Assembly: GCF_016899755.1 (NCBI RefSeq)
Contig: NZ_JACJJC010000018.1
Location: forward strand, 1-38,704
Direction: 5' to 3'
DNA: 38,704 bases
DNA from: Sutterella massiliensis
GTDB lineage: Bacteria; Pseudomonadota; Gammaproteobacteria; Burkholderiales; Burkholderiaceae_F
In this document: positions 1-9,652 of the stretch, one piece after another
Layout of the letters: each line of letters opens with the position of its first letter
How positions within the stretch are numbered: the stretch's first letter is position 1
Notes under the pieces: generated by a model
Told to the model about the DNA's origin: nothing
Database searches by the model: none
Seen by the model: only the letters and a program-made list of their open reading frames with translations
Program-made: the position numbers and the translations under genes

Positions 1-228
1 CGTCAGCCCCGTTTCCCTGCAAGGGGATAGAGGTGGTCAGTGCCGTTCCCAAACCCGCGGGAAGCAATCCCGCGGACGTCAAGAACGGAGCACGGTGATG
101 GATGCAGCTCTGGTCGGAGAGAAATCTTCGTCTAACTGCGATCCGAAGATCGGGGAAGAACGAGTTGGCTTTATATGCTCAGATATTTAGGCATATTTGG
201 GTATATATAGATAATTCATTCAGTACGG
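1..228. other. Unassigned sequence upstream of the truncated autotransporter
   Basis: No gene can be supported here. One plus-strand frame is open from the window edge to a TAG at 188-190, but I do not recognise the encoded residues, so it could be the tail of a gene lying outside the window or chance. A perfect 8-bp stem (55-62 pairing with 68-75, loop AGCAA) sits near the left edge. Positions 170-228 are clearly more AT-rich than the surroundings. Similarity to the second autotransporter begins at about 229 and not before, so a recombination or insertion junction lies between this stretch and the next gene. Confidence 0.4.
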
Positions 229-249
229 CTATTCGATCTCGGCAACTAC

Positions 250-3099
250 GTGGAGGATCCGGACACGGGGCAGCCTTGGGGCGATCCGTATGGCGGTGTC
301 TATTTTACGGGCGAGCATGTCGAAGAGCTGCTTGACGGGGTGAAAATAAAGTTCCCGGACGCGACAGACGTATGGGTTCCCGGCATACCTGTTATGGGTC
401 TCGGCAACGGCTGGTTCCCGGACGATAGTTCGGGAACCGAGGGCAAGTACTACGTGTACGCGGAATTGGTTCACATCGAACTTCAAAACGGGTTGCTCAG
501 TCACCAAAGTTGGCGCAACTGGGCGACGCTGATGGAGGCGGAGATAGCCGTCCTGCAGGACTTGGGGTTGAAGATCGACCGCAAGGACTGGTTCGGTCAC
601 TCCGTCTATGCGTCGGGCGAGGCGGGCGACCCCAATGTGGTTGTGAATACGACGCCCTTTTATGCACGCAACGAAAGCGGCACCGGCTGGCTCGAGGGTG
701 TTGCCAATACAAATCCCTGGGGGATAGGTCTGCATATTTACGGCAGCTACAACGACGTCACGCAGGCGGCCGACATACTGAGTGAAGGCAGTTATGCCAT
801 AGGCGTTCGTGTGGACGGCTTCGGCAATACGCTGAGAATTCCCGCGTCCACCACGATTCGTTCCGATGGTACGGAGGGTTACGGCTTTGCCGTCACCTAC
901 GGCACGCACCATTCGATCGTTCAGCAGGGCACGGTCGCCGCCTTGGGCGAGAAGGGCGTTGCTGCCATGTTTTCTTTCGGCGACAACCTGCTCTCGAATA
1001 TCACGGCGGAGCGAGGTTCATATTGGTATACGGAGTATTTGATCCCTTATGACCCGGCAGCGATCGGGTTGGACGGCGCGCTTGTGGATCGCTACGACCT
1101 CTCGGGCACGCTTGCGGGCGGGCGCGCGGCGATTTTCATCGACGACAATGCCCTCGTTCGTCAAATCAACGTGCTCAACGGTGCGCGGCTTGTCGGCGAC
1201 ATCGTTTCCCTTTGGGATCCGACGTATCCGTATCTCGGAACGGGCGAGACGCCTCTCTCGGAACTTGTAACGGATCTTCGGTTCGGACTCGCTGCAGGAG
1301 AAGACGGCACGGCACTGGAAACCGCCGACAGTTCGTTCTCGCTTTATTACAACGGCAATATTCACGGGTCGACCTCGGAAAGCAAAGCGCTGTTACCTGC
1401 AACCATTGAGATGAGCGTCGTGGGCGGAACGCTTTTCTACGAGGGCGATGCGTCCGTTCTGTCCGTAACGGTGAAGGAGAGCGCAACGCTTGCCGGCAAC
1501 GGGGACTTCACTGTCACGGCGCTTGAAAAGGATGCGGGCGAGGGAACGCAGGAAGTCGTCGGGGGCTTTTTCCTCAACGAAGGGACGATTTCGCCTGGGA
1601 TCGACGGCATCGGAACGATGACGATTCGGGGAGCTTTCGAGCAATCGGATTCCGGCGTGCTTCGCATGGAGTTCGATTCGAAGGGCAATACCGATAAACT
1701 CGTGCTTGCAGACAGCTTCAGTCTCTTTGCTGCAGCGCGAGCCAATGGAAATGCCGAAGAGCTCGGCGGCAGGCTCGTCGTTGCGCCTACGAAAGATTTT
1801 TATGCGGCCGGAACGATTTCCTTCTCGATCGAGGACATGCTCGTGGGCGCCGACATCGGTATTTCTCAAGTAGAAACGGCCGATCTCTCGACGCTTTCGC
1901 CCGTTCTCACGGGCGGCGCAACAGTGAGCGACAACGGCGAAGTCGCTTTTACGATCGATCGTAAATCGGGTGCGTACCTGGCAAACGCCGCAACGAAGAA
2001 GGGCGCAGGCGTTGCTGCCGCGTTCGAAAAGCATGCGGGCGAGGCGTCCGGCGCCATGCAGGACCTGGTTGCCGCACTCGACTTTTCCAGTCCCGACGGC
2101 AGCACCATGAGCGAAGCCTTTGAGGCGCTTGCGCCTGATTTGTACGGCCGGGCGGGAGCCGCGGCGGTGGCCGCGCAGCGCACGGTGTCGACGGCGCTTC
2201 TTTCGCGTGCGTCGGGGCTCCTCGGTGCCGAGGAGGGGGCGGCGCTTTCCGCTGAGGACGGACGGGCCTTTGCGGTGCCGCTCGGCGGTTACGCAAGCCG
2301 CAGTGCCGAAGGCTACCGTTCTCGGTATGCGGGACTCGTTGCGGGCGTCGAGAAAGCGGCGGACTTTGAGAGCGGCCGGCTCACGTTCGGCGGACACACG
2401 GCCGTTCTCACGCGCAAAGACAAGTTCCGGGCGAGCAACGGCAGCGAGGCCGAGAGCGAAGCGTTCTTCCTCGGCGTTCACGGGCGGTACGACTTCGCAG
2501 TCGTGCCCGGTCTATACGGCTTCGGCTATTGGCAGGGGAGCGTCGAGAATGCGGATATGACGCGCAACGTTCGCTTTGAAGGCTACGCCGACAGAGCCGA
2601 AGCCGACTGGACGGCGTGGGGCATGAGCCTTGCTGCGGGCCTGGGGCAAGCCTTCAAGCTCAGCGAAAACATTGCGTTCGGCCCCGTCTTTTACCTTGAT
2701 TACAGCTTCTCGCATCGGCCGGACGTCACGGAATCGTCCGATCACGGTGCGGCCCTGCACGTGGAAGAAGAGACCTACGATTCGCTGCGTTCTTCGCTCG
2801 GCATTCGACTCGAGGCGACGCTGCCGGTCGGCGCAATGAAGACCCGCGCGGCGGCTTCGCTCTGGTGGAATCACGAGTTTATGGATGACTACGGAAGGAC
2901 GCGTGCGGCCTTCAAGGATTGGCGCGATACGAAATTCGATTCGCTTGCGGAGAGCGGATCGCGCGATACGGGAACGGCAGCGGTGTCCTTTACGGGCTTT
3001 GTGAACGAGCGCTTCTCAACGAGTCTCGGTCTTGGAGCGGACTTCGGTGACGGCAGTCACGGCGCTTGGGGCAACGTGCGGCTCGACTGGAAGTTCTGA
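250..3099 (+). CDS. 5'-truncated autotransporter copy, probable pseudogene or silent cassette
   Basis: This reading frame encodes the passenger and C-terminal beta-barrel of an autotransporter (type V secretion) almost identical in long blocks to the gene at 3295-6843. The first usable start is a GTG at 250 with no ribosome binding site. Homology with the second copy continues upstream in frame to about 229 (LFDLGNY against FFDLGGY), and a TAG at 208-210 blocks further extension. It therefore lacks the signal peptide, the first ~200 residues and the HExxH metalloprotease-like motif of its neighbour. The last ~275 residues (from about nt 2275) form the barrel, ending in the expected aromatic residue (DWKF). 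Without a signal peptide it should not be exported, so it is probably a remnant or a donor of sequence for the intact copy. An intact start outside the window is ruled out by the stop. Confidence 0.75.
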   Translation: MEDPDTGQPWGDPYGGVYFTGEHVEELLDGVKIKFPDATDVWVPGIPVMGLGNGWFPDDSSGTEGKYYVYAELVHIELQNGLLSHQSWRNWATLMEAEIAVLQDLGLKIDRKDWFGHSVYASGEAGDPNVVVNTTPFYARNESGTGWLEGVANTNPWGIGLHIYGSYNDVTQAADILSEGSYAIGVRVDGFGNTLRIPASTTIRSDGTEGYGFAVTYGTHHSIVQQGTVAALGEKGVAAMFSFGDNLLSNITAERGSYWYTEYLIPYDPAAIGLDGALVDRYDLSGTLAGGRAAIFIDDNALVRQINVLNGARLVGDIVSLWDPTYPYLGTGETPLSELVTDLRFGLAAGEDGTALETADSSFSLYYNGNIHGSTSESKALLPATIEMSVVGGTLFYEGDASVLSVTVKESATLAGNGDFTVTALEKDAGEGTQEVVGGFFLNEGTISPGIDGIGTMTIRGAFEQSDSGVLRMEFDSKGNTDKLVLADSFSLFAAARANGNAEELGGRLVVAPTKDFYAAGTISFSIEDMLVGADIGISQVETADLSTLSPVLTGGATVSDNGEVAFTIDRKSGAYLANAATKKGAGVAAAFEKHAGEASGAMQDLVAALDFSSPDGSTMSEAFEALAPDLYGRAGAAAVAAQRTVSTALLSRASGLLGAEEGAALSAEDGRAFAVPLGGYASRSAEGYRSRYAGLVAGVEKAADFESGRLTFGGHTAVLTRKDKFRASNGSEAESEAFFLGVHGRYDFAVVPGLYGFGYWQGSVENADMTRNVRFEGYADRAEADWTAWGMSLAAGLGQAFKLSENIAFGPVFYLDYSFSHRPDVTESSDHGAALHVEEETYDSLRSSLGIRLEATLPVGAMKTRAAASLWWNHEFMDDYGRTRAAFKDWRDTKFDSLAESGSRDTGTAAVSFTGFVNERFSTSLGLGADFGDGSHGAWGNVRLDWKF

Positions 3100-3294
3100 A
3101 GAACCGCAATCGTTCCCGGCATCCAGGCCGGTTGTCTTCGACCCCGATCTGCGGCGCTTGCCGACATGATCGGGTTCGGGGACATTTTTTTTCCCTGCTG
3201 CTCCCTTGGGTGGCAAATTGATGCTAAAAAGACGCAAGACTGCAGATCTGGCGAAGTGGCGGCATGCGGTCGTGACATAACAAAAGGGTTTTCA
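3100..3294 (+). other. Spacer between the tandem autotransporters
   Basis: This is the presumed control region of the second autotransporter. A 7-bp stem (3143-3149 with 3168-3174) is followed about 10 bases later by a run of eight T at 3185-3192. This could be a poor terminator for the upstream copy, or a slippage-prone tract about 100 bases before the next start. An upstream in-frame ATG exists at 3166, but a signal peptide begins only at 3295, so this stretch is judged non-coding. I saw no convincing -35/-10 pair. Confidence 0.35.
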
Positions 3295-6200
3295 ATGCCT
3301 CGCTCAAAGCACAGACGGTTTTCTCGAAGCAAGGAGCTTTCCAGCGCAGTACTTTCTTTCGGAGCGGTAACGCTGCTTGCGTCCGAAGTCGCACAGGCTT
3401 TCCAAAGCGTTGCGGTGGATGCGCCGAATGGGCACCCCTTCGTCGAGCTCAGTATTCTCGATGCAGGTGAAGCCGGAGAGCTGCTGCCGGAAAATTATGA
3501 AGCGAGAGCCTTGACCGACAAAGAACTCGGCGCCATTCAAACCGCTCTGTCCTACTGGGGCCGAATGCTTGAAGGCGGCCTTGCGAATAGTGCGCCTGCC
3601 GAGATCTACGTGATTGCGACGGATTCCCCCATTTTCAATGCGACAGGCGATGTGATCGGCATTCCCGACTTGGATAACCTGCCGCTCAACGCCTATTTGT
3701 CGCAGAACCGTGGAAGCGGCAAAGGAACGGCTCTGATCCGAATTTATGCAAATAGCGACGAAACCGAAGCATCGTTGTATTTCGGTTCCATGCACACGCT
3801 TCCTCAAAACGGGGAGTACGCGCATTTTAGCGCTGCCCTTGCGCATGAATTCGCGCACACATTGGGCATTATGCTGGGTCATTCCGAGGGCGACAACGCA
3901 TTCGGCAGCCACTTGTCGCCTTGGGAAGCCGGTTTGCGGGATATTGAGGGAGAATCCGCAAGACCGAACATCCCGGTTGGAGTGAACGGGACAAGCGAAG
4001 GCTTCTTCGATCTCGGCGGCTATTACGAAGGCAGCGATTTTCCGGGGATGATCGGCGAATCCTACGCGGGCGTCTACTTCACGGGGGAGCACGTAGAAGA
4101 GGTGCTCGACGGGGCGCTGATCAAGTTTCCCGATGCCAGCGACAAATTCGTTCCGGGCGTACCCGTCCTCGGTTTCGAAAATCTCTATTTGTATGACGAA
4201 AACGGGAATGTGTATACAGATGCTGCTGTCGAGCTAAGCCACATCGAACTTCAAAACGGTTTGCTCAGTCACCAAAATTGGCGCAATTGGACGACGCTGA
4301 TGGAGGCGGAGCTTGCTGTTATGCAGGACGTGGGATTGAAGATCGACCGCAAGGACTGGTTCGGTCACTCCGTCTATGCGTCGGGCGAGGCGGGCAACCC
4401 CAATGTGGTTGTAAATACGACGCCCTTTTATGCACGCAACGAAAGCGGCACCGGCTGGCTCGAGGGTGTTGCCAATACGAACCCTTGGGGGATAGGTCTG
4501 CATATTTACGGCAGCTACAACGACGTCACGCAGGCTGCCGACATACTGAGTGAAGGCAGTTATGCCATAGGCGTTCGTGTGGACGGCTTCGGCAACACGC
4601 TGAGAATTCCCGCGTCCACCACGATTCGTTCCGATGGTACGGAAGGCTACGGCTTTGCCGTCACCTACGGCACGCACCATTCGATCGTTCAGCAAGGCAC
4701 GGTCGCAGCGATGGGCGACCAAGGTGTTGCGGCCATGTTCTCGTTCGGCGACAACGTATGCGGGAACGCCAATGAAGAACGAGGTTCGTTCTTGTACACC
4801 TCGTTTGGGTATTTGTATGATTCTGCAGCCGTCGCTCTAAACGGAGCACTTGTAGATCGCTACGATCTTTCAGGCACGCTTGCTGGCGGGCGCGCGGCGA
4901 TTTTCATCGACGACAATGCCCTCGTTCGTCAAATCAACGTGCTTAACGGTGCGCGGCTTGTCGGCGATATCGTTTCTCTTTGGGATCCGACGCTTTCGAA
5001 ACTCTCAACGGGCGAAACGCCTCTCTCGGAACTTGTAACGGATCTTCGGTTCGGACTCGCTGCAGGAGAAGACGGCACGGCACTGGAAACCGCCGACAGT
5101 TCGTTCTCGCTTTATTACAACGGCAATATTCACGGGTCGACCTCATCGGAAAGCAAAGCGCTGTTGCCTGCATCTATTGAGATGAGTGTCGAGGGCGGAA
5201 CGCTTCTCTACGAAGGCGACGCGTCCGTTCTGTCCGTAACGGTGAAGGAGGGCGCGACGCTTGCAGGCAACGGTGACTTCACTGTCACGGCGCTCGAGAA
5301 CAACGCAAATGAATCCGTTGGCGGCGTTTTTCTCAACGAAGGCACGCTTTCCCCCGGAGGCGAAGGGATCGGTTCAATAACGATTCGAGGCAGCTTCGAG
5401 CAGTCCGCTTCGGGCATTCTTCGGATGGAATTCGATTCACAGGGAAAAACCGACAAGCTGCTACTTAAAGAAAACGCCGCAGGCTTTTCGACTTTGAAGG
5501 GCGAAAAGCTCGACGGCAAGCTCGTGATTGCACCTGCGAGGGATTACTACTCGGCGGGCACGGTGTCGTTTTCACTCAAGGACATGATCGATACCGATCT
5601 TGCGCTGCCGGCGGTTGAGGCGGTCGATCTTTCGACGCTCTCGCCCGTTCTTTCGGGCGGCGCAACCGTTGGCGAAAACGGGGAAGTTGCCTTTGCAATT
5701 GAACGCCAATCGGGTGCTTACCTCACGCATGCCGCAACGAAAGCGGGCGAGGGTGTTGCCGCTGCATTCGAAAAACACGCCGGTGCGGCTTCGGGCGAGA
5801 TGCGGGACTTGGTTGCCGCACTCGACTTTTCCAACCCCGACGGCAGTACGTTGAGGGGGGCTTTTGAGCGACTTTCGCCGGATCTTTACGGTCGTTCGGG
5901 TGCTGCGGCGGTGGCCGCGCAGCGTACCGTGACGACGGCACTTCTTTCGAGAACGTCGGGCTTGATCGACGCCGAGGAGGGGGCTTCACTTGCGGACGGC
6001 GACGGGCGGACCTTTGTGATTCCGCTCGGCGGCTACGCGAGCCGCAGTGCCGAGGGCTATCGCTCCCGTTATGCGGGGCTCGCTGCGGGTGTCGAAAAAG
6101 CATCGTTAGTCGGCAGCGGTAAGCTCACTTTCGGCGGACACACGGCCGTTCTCACACGAAAAGACAAGTTCCGTGCGAGCAACGGCAGCGAAACCGAATC

Positions 6201-6843
6201 CGAAACGTTCTTTCTCGGCGTGCACGGGCGCTACGACTTCGCTGCCGTACCGGGGCTCTACGGTTTCGGTTACTGGCAGGGGAGCGTCGAGAATGCGGAT
6301 ATGACGCGCAACGTTCGCTTTGAAGGCTACGCCGACAGAGCCGAAGCCGACTGGACGGCGTGGGGCATGAGCCTTGCTGCGGGCCTGGGACAAGCCTTCA
6401 AGCTCAGCGAAAACATTGCGTTCGGCCCCGTCCTTTACCTTGATTACAGCTTCTCGCATCGGCCGGACGTCACGGAATCATCCGATCACGGTGCGGCCCT
6501 GCACGTGGAAGAAGAGACCTACGATTCGCTGCGTTCTTCGCTCGGCGTTCGACTCGAGGCGACGCTGCCGGTCGGCGCAATGAAGACCCGCGCGGCGGCT
6601 TCGCTCTGGTGGAATCACGAGTTTATGGATGACTACGGAAGGACGCGTGCGGCCTTCGAGGATTGGCGCGATACGAAATTCGATTCGCTTGCGGAGAGCG
6701 GATCGCGCGATACGGGGACTGCTGCGGTGTCCTTTACGGGCTTTGTGAACGAGCGCTTCTCAACGAGTCTCGGTCTTGGAGCGGACTTCGGTGACGGCAG
6801 TCACGGCGCTTGGGGCAACATGCGGCTTGATTGGAAATTCTGA
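3295..6843 (+). CDS. Autotransporter with N-terminal metalloprotease-like domain
   Basis: A complete 1182-aa autotransporter. I chose the ATG at 3295, not the in-frame ATG at 3166, because it opens a long signal peptide: basic n-region with KHRR, hydrophobic stretch, likely cut after AQA near residue 35. An AAAAGGG precedes it. Residues 184-196 read HEFAHTLGIMLGH, a zinc-protease HExxH with a glycine three residues later as in metzincins. The third histidine lies two residues further along than in the classical HExxHxxGxxH, so activity is uncertain. The central passenger is the repetitive beta-type sequence usual for the family. The barrel starts near residue 907 and ends in DWKF. The protein should be exported by Sec and assembled in the outer membrane by the BAM complex. 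Passenger function is unknown; a surface protease or adhesin is possible. Confidence 0.88.
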   Translation: MPRSKHRRFSRSKELSSAVLSFGAVTLLASEVAQAFQSVAVDAPNGHPFVELSILDAGEAGELLPENYEARALTDKELGAIQTALSYWGRMLEGGLANSAPAEIYVIATDSPIFNATGDVIGIPDLDNLPLNAYLSQNRGSGKGTALIRIYANSDETEASLYFGSMHTLPQNGEYAHFSAALAHEFAHTLGIMLGHSEGDNAFGSHLSPWEAGLRDIEGESARPNIPVGVNGTSEGFFDLGGYYEGSDFPGMIGESYAGVYFTGEHVEEVLDGALIKFPDASDKFVPGVPVLGFENLYLYDENGNVYTDAAVELSHIELQNGLLSHQNWRNWTTLMEAELAVMQDVGLKIDRKDWFGHSVYASGEAGNPNVVVNTTPFYARNESGTGWLEGVANTNPWGIGLHIYGSYNDVTQAADILSEGSYAIGVRVDGFGNTLRIPASTTIRSDGTEGYGFAVTYGTHHSIVQQGTVAAMGDQGVAAMFSFGDNVCGNANEERGSFLYTSFGYLYDSAAVALNGALVDRYDLSGTLAGGRAAIFIDDNALVRQINVLNGARLVGDIVSLWDPTLSKLSTGETPLSELVTDLRFGLAAGEDGTALETADSSFSLYYNGNIHGSTSSESKALLPASIEMSVEGGTLLYEGDASVLSVTVKEGATLAGNGDFTVTALENNANESVGGVFLNEGTLSPGGEGIGSITIRGSFEQSASGILRMEFDSQGKTDKLLLKENAAGFSTLKGEKLDGKLVIAPARDYYSAGTVSFSLKDMIDTDLALPAVEAVDLSTLSPVLSGGATVGENGEVAFAIERQSGAYLTHAATKAGEGVAAAFEKHAGAASGEMRDLVAALDFSNPDGSTLRGAFERLSPDLYGRSGAAAVAAQRTVTTALLSRTSGLIDAEEGASLADGDGRTFVIPLGGYASRSAEGYRSRYAGLAAGVEKASLVGSGKLTFGGHTAVLTRKDKFRASNGSETESETFFLGVHGRYDFAAVPGLYGFGYWQGSVENADMTRNVRFEGYADRAEADWTAWGMSLAAGLGQAFKLSENIAFGPVLYLDYSFSHRPDVTESSDHGAALHVEEETYDSLRSSLGVRLEATLPVGAMKTRAAASLWWNHEFMDDYGRTRAAFEDWRDTKFDSLAESGSRDTGTAAVSFTGFVNERFSTSLGLGADFGDGSHGAWGNMRLDWKF

Positions 6844-7206
6844 CGAAACGAAGCTGACCCTTGTGACAACGAACGGTAGCGTGGGTTGCGTATGGAAGTG
6901 CTGCATGCAGCGCTTCCAGTCCGCGCAATTCCGTACGAACTTCAATTGTTGCCGGAAACAGAATAGCAACTGGAAAATCGGGTAAAAAAGCCTTAAAAAT
7001 AACTCAACATAATAGTCGTTATGTTGAATGTTTGGAATTCGGCAAAACGAACGGCCATTTTTCCTTCATTGTCCGATGACACTAAGGTTCGTATAAAAAG
7101 ACGACAAATTGCCGTTCGATTCAACGCAACCAGAAGCGGCTGCAAAGCGTTCGTCGAACGCCGTCAGCCGCTATTGATGCATTGCGCGCTTGCGTGCGCT
7201 TCTCGA
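6844..7206. other. Intergenic region with three stem-loops
   Basis: No gene is seen. Three inverted repeats stand out. The first is 6894-6903 with 6908-6917 (loop CATG), 50 bases after the autotransporter stop, and may be its transcript end although no T-run follows. The second is 7005-7012 with 7019-7026 (CAACATAA and its complement), which could be a regulator-binding site. The third is 7135-7172, two stacked stems (8 and 7 bp around an internal loop) just past the end of the aldo/keto reductase gene, which may close that minus-strand transcript. The middle of the region is AT-rich. Confidence 0.4.
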
Positions 7207-8229
7207 TCAGGCCTTCGCTTCGCGGGCCTTGAGCCAATGCTTGCTGAAAGTGTTCTGCGCGGTTTCTAAGTTCCCGCGGTGCCCGTATATCGTGCAGGCA
7301 GCGAGCGCCTTTTCTAGCTCGGCGAATTCTTCGTCCGTGAGTTCGACGTTCCAAGCACCGAGGTTTTCGAGAATTCGCTCGCGATTCTTCGACCCCGGGA
7401 TCGGCACGACGTGCGGATACTTCTTGAGCATCCACGCGAGCGAAATCTGGGCGTTCGTAGCATGCTTGGCTTCGGCAAAGCCGCCGATCATGTCAAGAAT
7501 CGGCTTGTTCGCGACGAGGTTTTCCTTCGAGAGCTGCGGGACGAATTTGCGCACATCATCGCCCTCGAACTTCGTCTCGGTTGTGACCTTGCCCGACAAG
7601 AAGCCGCTCGCGATCGGCGAAAAAGGCACAACGCCGATGTTGTTGGCTTCGCAGAACGGGATGATTTCCTTCTCAAGATCGCGCTCAATCATCGAATAGA
7701 TGCTCTGCACGGCAGTAACCGGCGTAACGTTGTGTGCCCGTTCAAGCAATTCGAGCGAAACCTGTGAGAGCCCCCAGCCGCGAACAACACCCTCCTCGAT
7801 CAGCCGGCCGATTGCACCAGCCACATCTTCAACAGGAATGTTTTCGTTGATGCGATGCAGATAGTAAAGGTCGACGTAGTCCGTGCGCAGGCGCTTGAGC
7901 GACGCGCTGAGATGCGTGCGGATCACCTTCTCGACGTCGTTCGAGGCGGCCACTTCGTCGTCGGGAAGGAAGAACTTTGTCGCGAGCACGACATTTTTGC
8001 GGAACGGTTCAAGCGCTTCGCCAACCATCTCTTCGTTGTGGCCGAGATAGAACATTTCTCGGCCGTACACTTCTGCCGTGTCGAAGAACGTGCAGCCAAA
8101 GTCGGCGGCGGCGCGGATGGCTTCAATGGTATAGCTGCGCTCGGGTGTCGCACCGTAGCCGTGCGAAAAGCCCATGCAGCCCATGCCGACGGGCGTGACT
8201 TCAAGATCGCGGAGCTTTCTCTTTTGCAT
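7207..8229 (-). CDS. Aldo/keto reductase
   Basis: A 340-aa NADPH-dependent oxidoreductase of the aldo/keto reductase superfamily (TIM barrel, cytoplasmic). The family tetrad is visible: Asp and Tyr in FFDTAEVYG, Lys in LATKFF and His in YYLHR. The C-terminal IPGSKNRERILENLGA is the usual cofactor-phosphate-binding segment. The ATG at 8229 (MQKRKLRDLEV) is preferred over the upstream in-frame ATG at 8289 because the family starts with this beta-hairpin. It lies downstream of the WYL regulator on the same strand with a 293-base gap, so the regulator may control it. The substrate cannot be read from sequence. Confidence 0.92.
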   Translation of the reverse strand: MQKRKLRDLEVTPVGMGCMGFSHGYGATPERSYTIEAIRAAADFGCTFFDTAEVYGREMFYLGHNEEMVGEALEPFRKNVVLATKFFLPDDEVAASNDVEKVIRTHLSASLKRLRTDYVDLYYLHRINENIPVEDVAGAIGRLIEEGVVRGWGLSQVSLELLERAHNVTPVTAVQSIYSMIERDLEKEIIPFCEANNIGVVPFSPIASGFLSGKVTTETKFEGDDVRKFVPQLSKENLVANKPILDMIGGFAEAKHATNAQISLAWMLKKYPHVVPIPGSKNRERILENLGAWNVELTDEEFAELEKALAACTIYGHRGNLETAQNTFSKHWLKAREAKA

Positions 8230-8522
8230 GATGTTGAGTCCTTGATGCAAATGCGGACAAGCAGAACGAATACGTACAGGCAAAGACAACGCGGATTCGC
8301 TTCGGCTGCTTGCAAGGATTCTACGAGTGAAAAATCCCGCCGCGCCCTATTGCAGAGCGATAGGGCAGGATCAGGCAAAAAGAGAAAAGAAACGGGCACG
8401 GTCGAAGCGACCGCGCTGCGAGCGATTCTGGGCGGAAACAACGGCTTTGAGCGATGCCCGTTAAAAAAGGGAAGGAGACCGTGCGTCCTCTCCTCTCTTC
8501 TCAATGCCCGCGATTGAACGCC

Positions 8523-9527
8523 CTATTCTGTTTCCTCAGCTTCAAGGTTGTCGTCGACAGGCGTTTTCTCGACTTTGCGGATGCCGGCGGCGTCCTTCCA
8601 GGCAGCGATCCAGCCGTCGAGCATGACGGTGTCATCAAGATCGGCTTCGAGCCGCCAAGCACCGTCAGGAAGCTGCTTGAGGGTTTGCGTCTTGTTGAAC
8701 GGCGTTTCGGCCATGTTTTTCGCCGTCGTCATGTTCGTGAATTCGAGCGTGAGATGGATTTTGCGGCCGTTGCTGTAGTTGAAGTGTCGTTCGGCGACGT
8801 ACTTGTCGAGCGTGAAGTCCTTCGGGCGCACGGCAGGGAAGTCGAGCACATGCGCAGTCAACATGCGGTGAAGCGCAAGGTGGCGGATGTTGTCGTATCC
8901 GTCGAACTGGCAGACAAGATAAAGACGCTGATCCTGCTGCACGAGGCCAAGCGGCGAAACGATGCCGACCGTCTTCTGACCGATCGAGTTCACATATTCG
9001 ATCTCAAGCTTCGATTCACGGTAAAGGCCTTCGCTTACGGCGTCAAAGATGCGGGGCAGGATCTTGGGCGGCAGCATTGGAACCGCTCCCGAGACAAAAG
9101 CGACCTTTTTAAGCCACGCATTCATGCGGGTCGTCGAGCCGCTTTCTTTCAGCGTCGTTCGGGCTGTTTCAAAAAGGGGCGAAAGCGAACGCATGAGAGG
9201 CGCGGGCAACTGATAGCGCAAATGCTCTTCTGAGAGGCGAAGCAAAAGGCTCTCCTGCGGGCGCAAGTGCGTTGCCGCCAAGTCGAGCGTCGGCAGGCGC
9301 TGCTTATAGCCGTAGGGCTTCGAGCGCATATCACACTCGACGCAAAGTTCGTCCCATTCGCAGATATTCTTGAGAAGCCGCTGCAGCCGACGCGTTGAAA
9401 TCTCGATTCCGGCCTCCTCAAGGCTCGCTGCGAGCTCGGGCGTGGAAATCCAGCGGTTTCGGGGAATGCGCTTAAGGATTGCGATGACGACAAAGGCTTC
9501 ACGCATTGCAGATTCAACGATGGGCAT
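8523..9527 (-). CDS. WYL-domain transcriptional regulator
   Basis: A 334-aa regulator with an N-terminal winged-helix/HTH (residues ~10-60, containing STPELAASLEEAGIEISTRRLQ split over the recognition helix) and a WYL-type ligand-binding domain in the middle (segment LYRESKLEIEYVNSIG, then GIVSPLGLVQQDQRLYLV). WYL proteins of this layout sense small ligands or nucleotides and control stress, DNA-damage or defence genes. The ATG at 9527 has GGAG seven bases upstream. The C-terminus is an acidic tail (EAEETE). It sits between a LysE-type exporter and an aldo/keto reductase, all on the minus strand; either may be its target. The exact regulon is unknown. Confidence 0.85.
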   Translation of the reverse strand: MPIVESAMREAFVVIAILKRIPRNRWISTPELAASLEEAGIEISTRRLQRLLKNICEWDELCVECDMRSKPYGYKQRLPTLDLAATHLRPQESLLLRLSEEHLRYQLPAPLMRSLSPLFETARTTLKESGSTTRMNAWLKKVAFVSGAVPMLPPKILPRIFDAVSEGLYRESKLEIEYVNSIGQKTVGIVSPLGLVQQDQRLYLVCQFDGYDNIRHLALHRMLTAHVLDFPAVRPKDFTLDKYVAERHFNYSNGRKIHLTLEFTNMTTAKNMAETPFNKTQTLKQLPDGAWRLEADLDDTVMLDGWIAAWKDAAGIRKVEKTPVDDNLEAEETE

Positions 9528-9652
9528 CTCGGACTCCGTGAAAACCTTTTCATTTTACGGAGCTCAAGGCGAAGAGATACGTGAAAACTGCAGAAAATCC
9601 ATGCGAGGCGGCGATCGTGCCGGCGCGAGCCGATCAGAAGAATGTCAAGCGA

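Noticed and set aside
3185..3192. Eight-T tract before the second autotransporter as a phase-variation tract
   Set aside because: Only eight bases long and not placed at a recognisable promoter or inside the coding region; a terminator remnant is equally likely.
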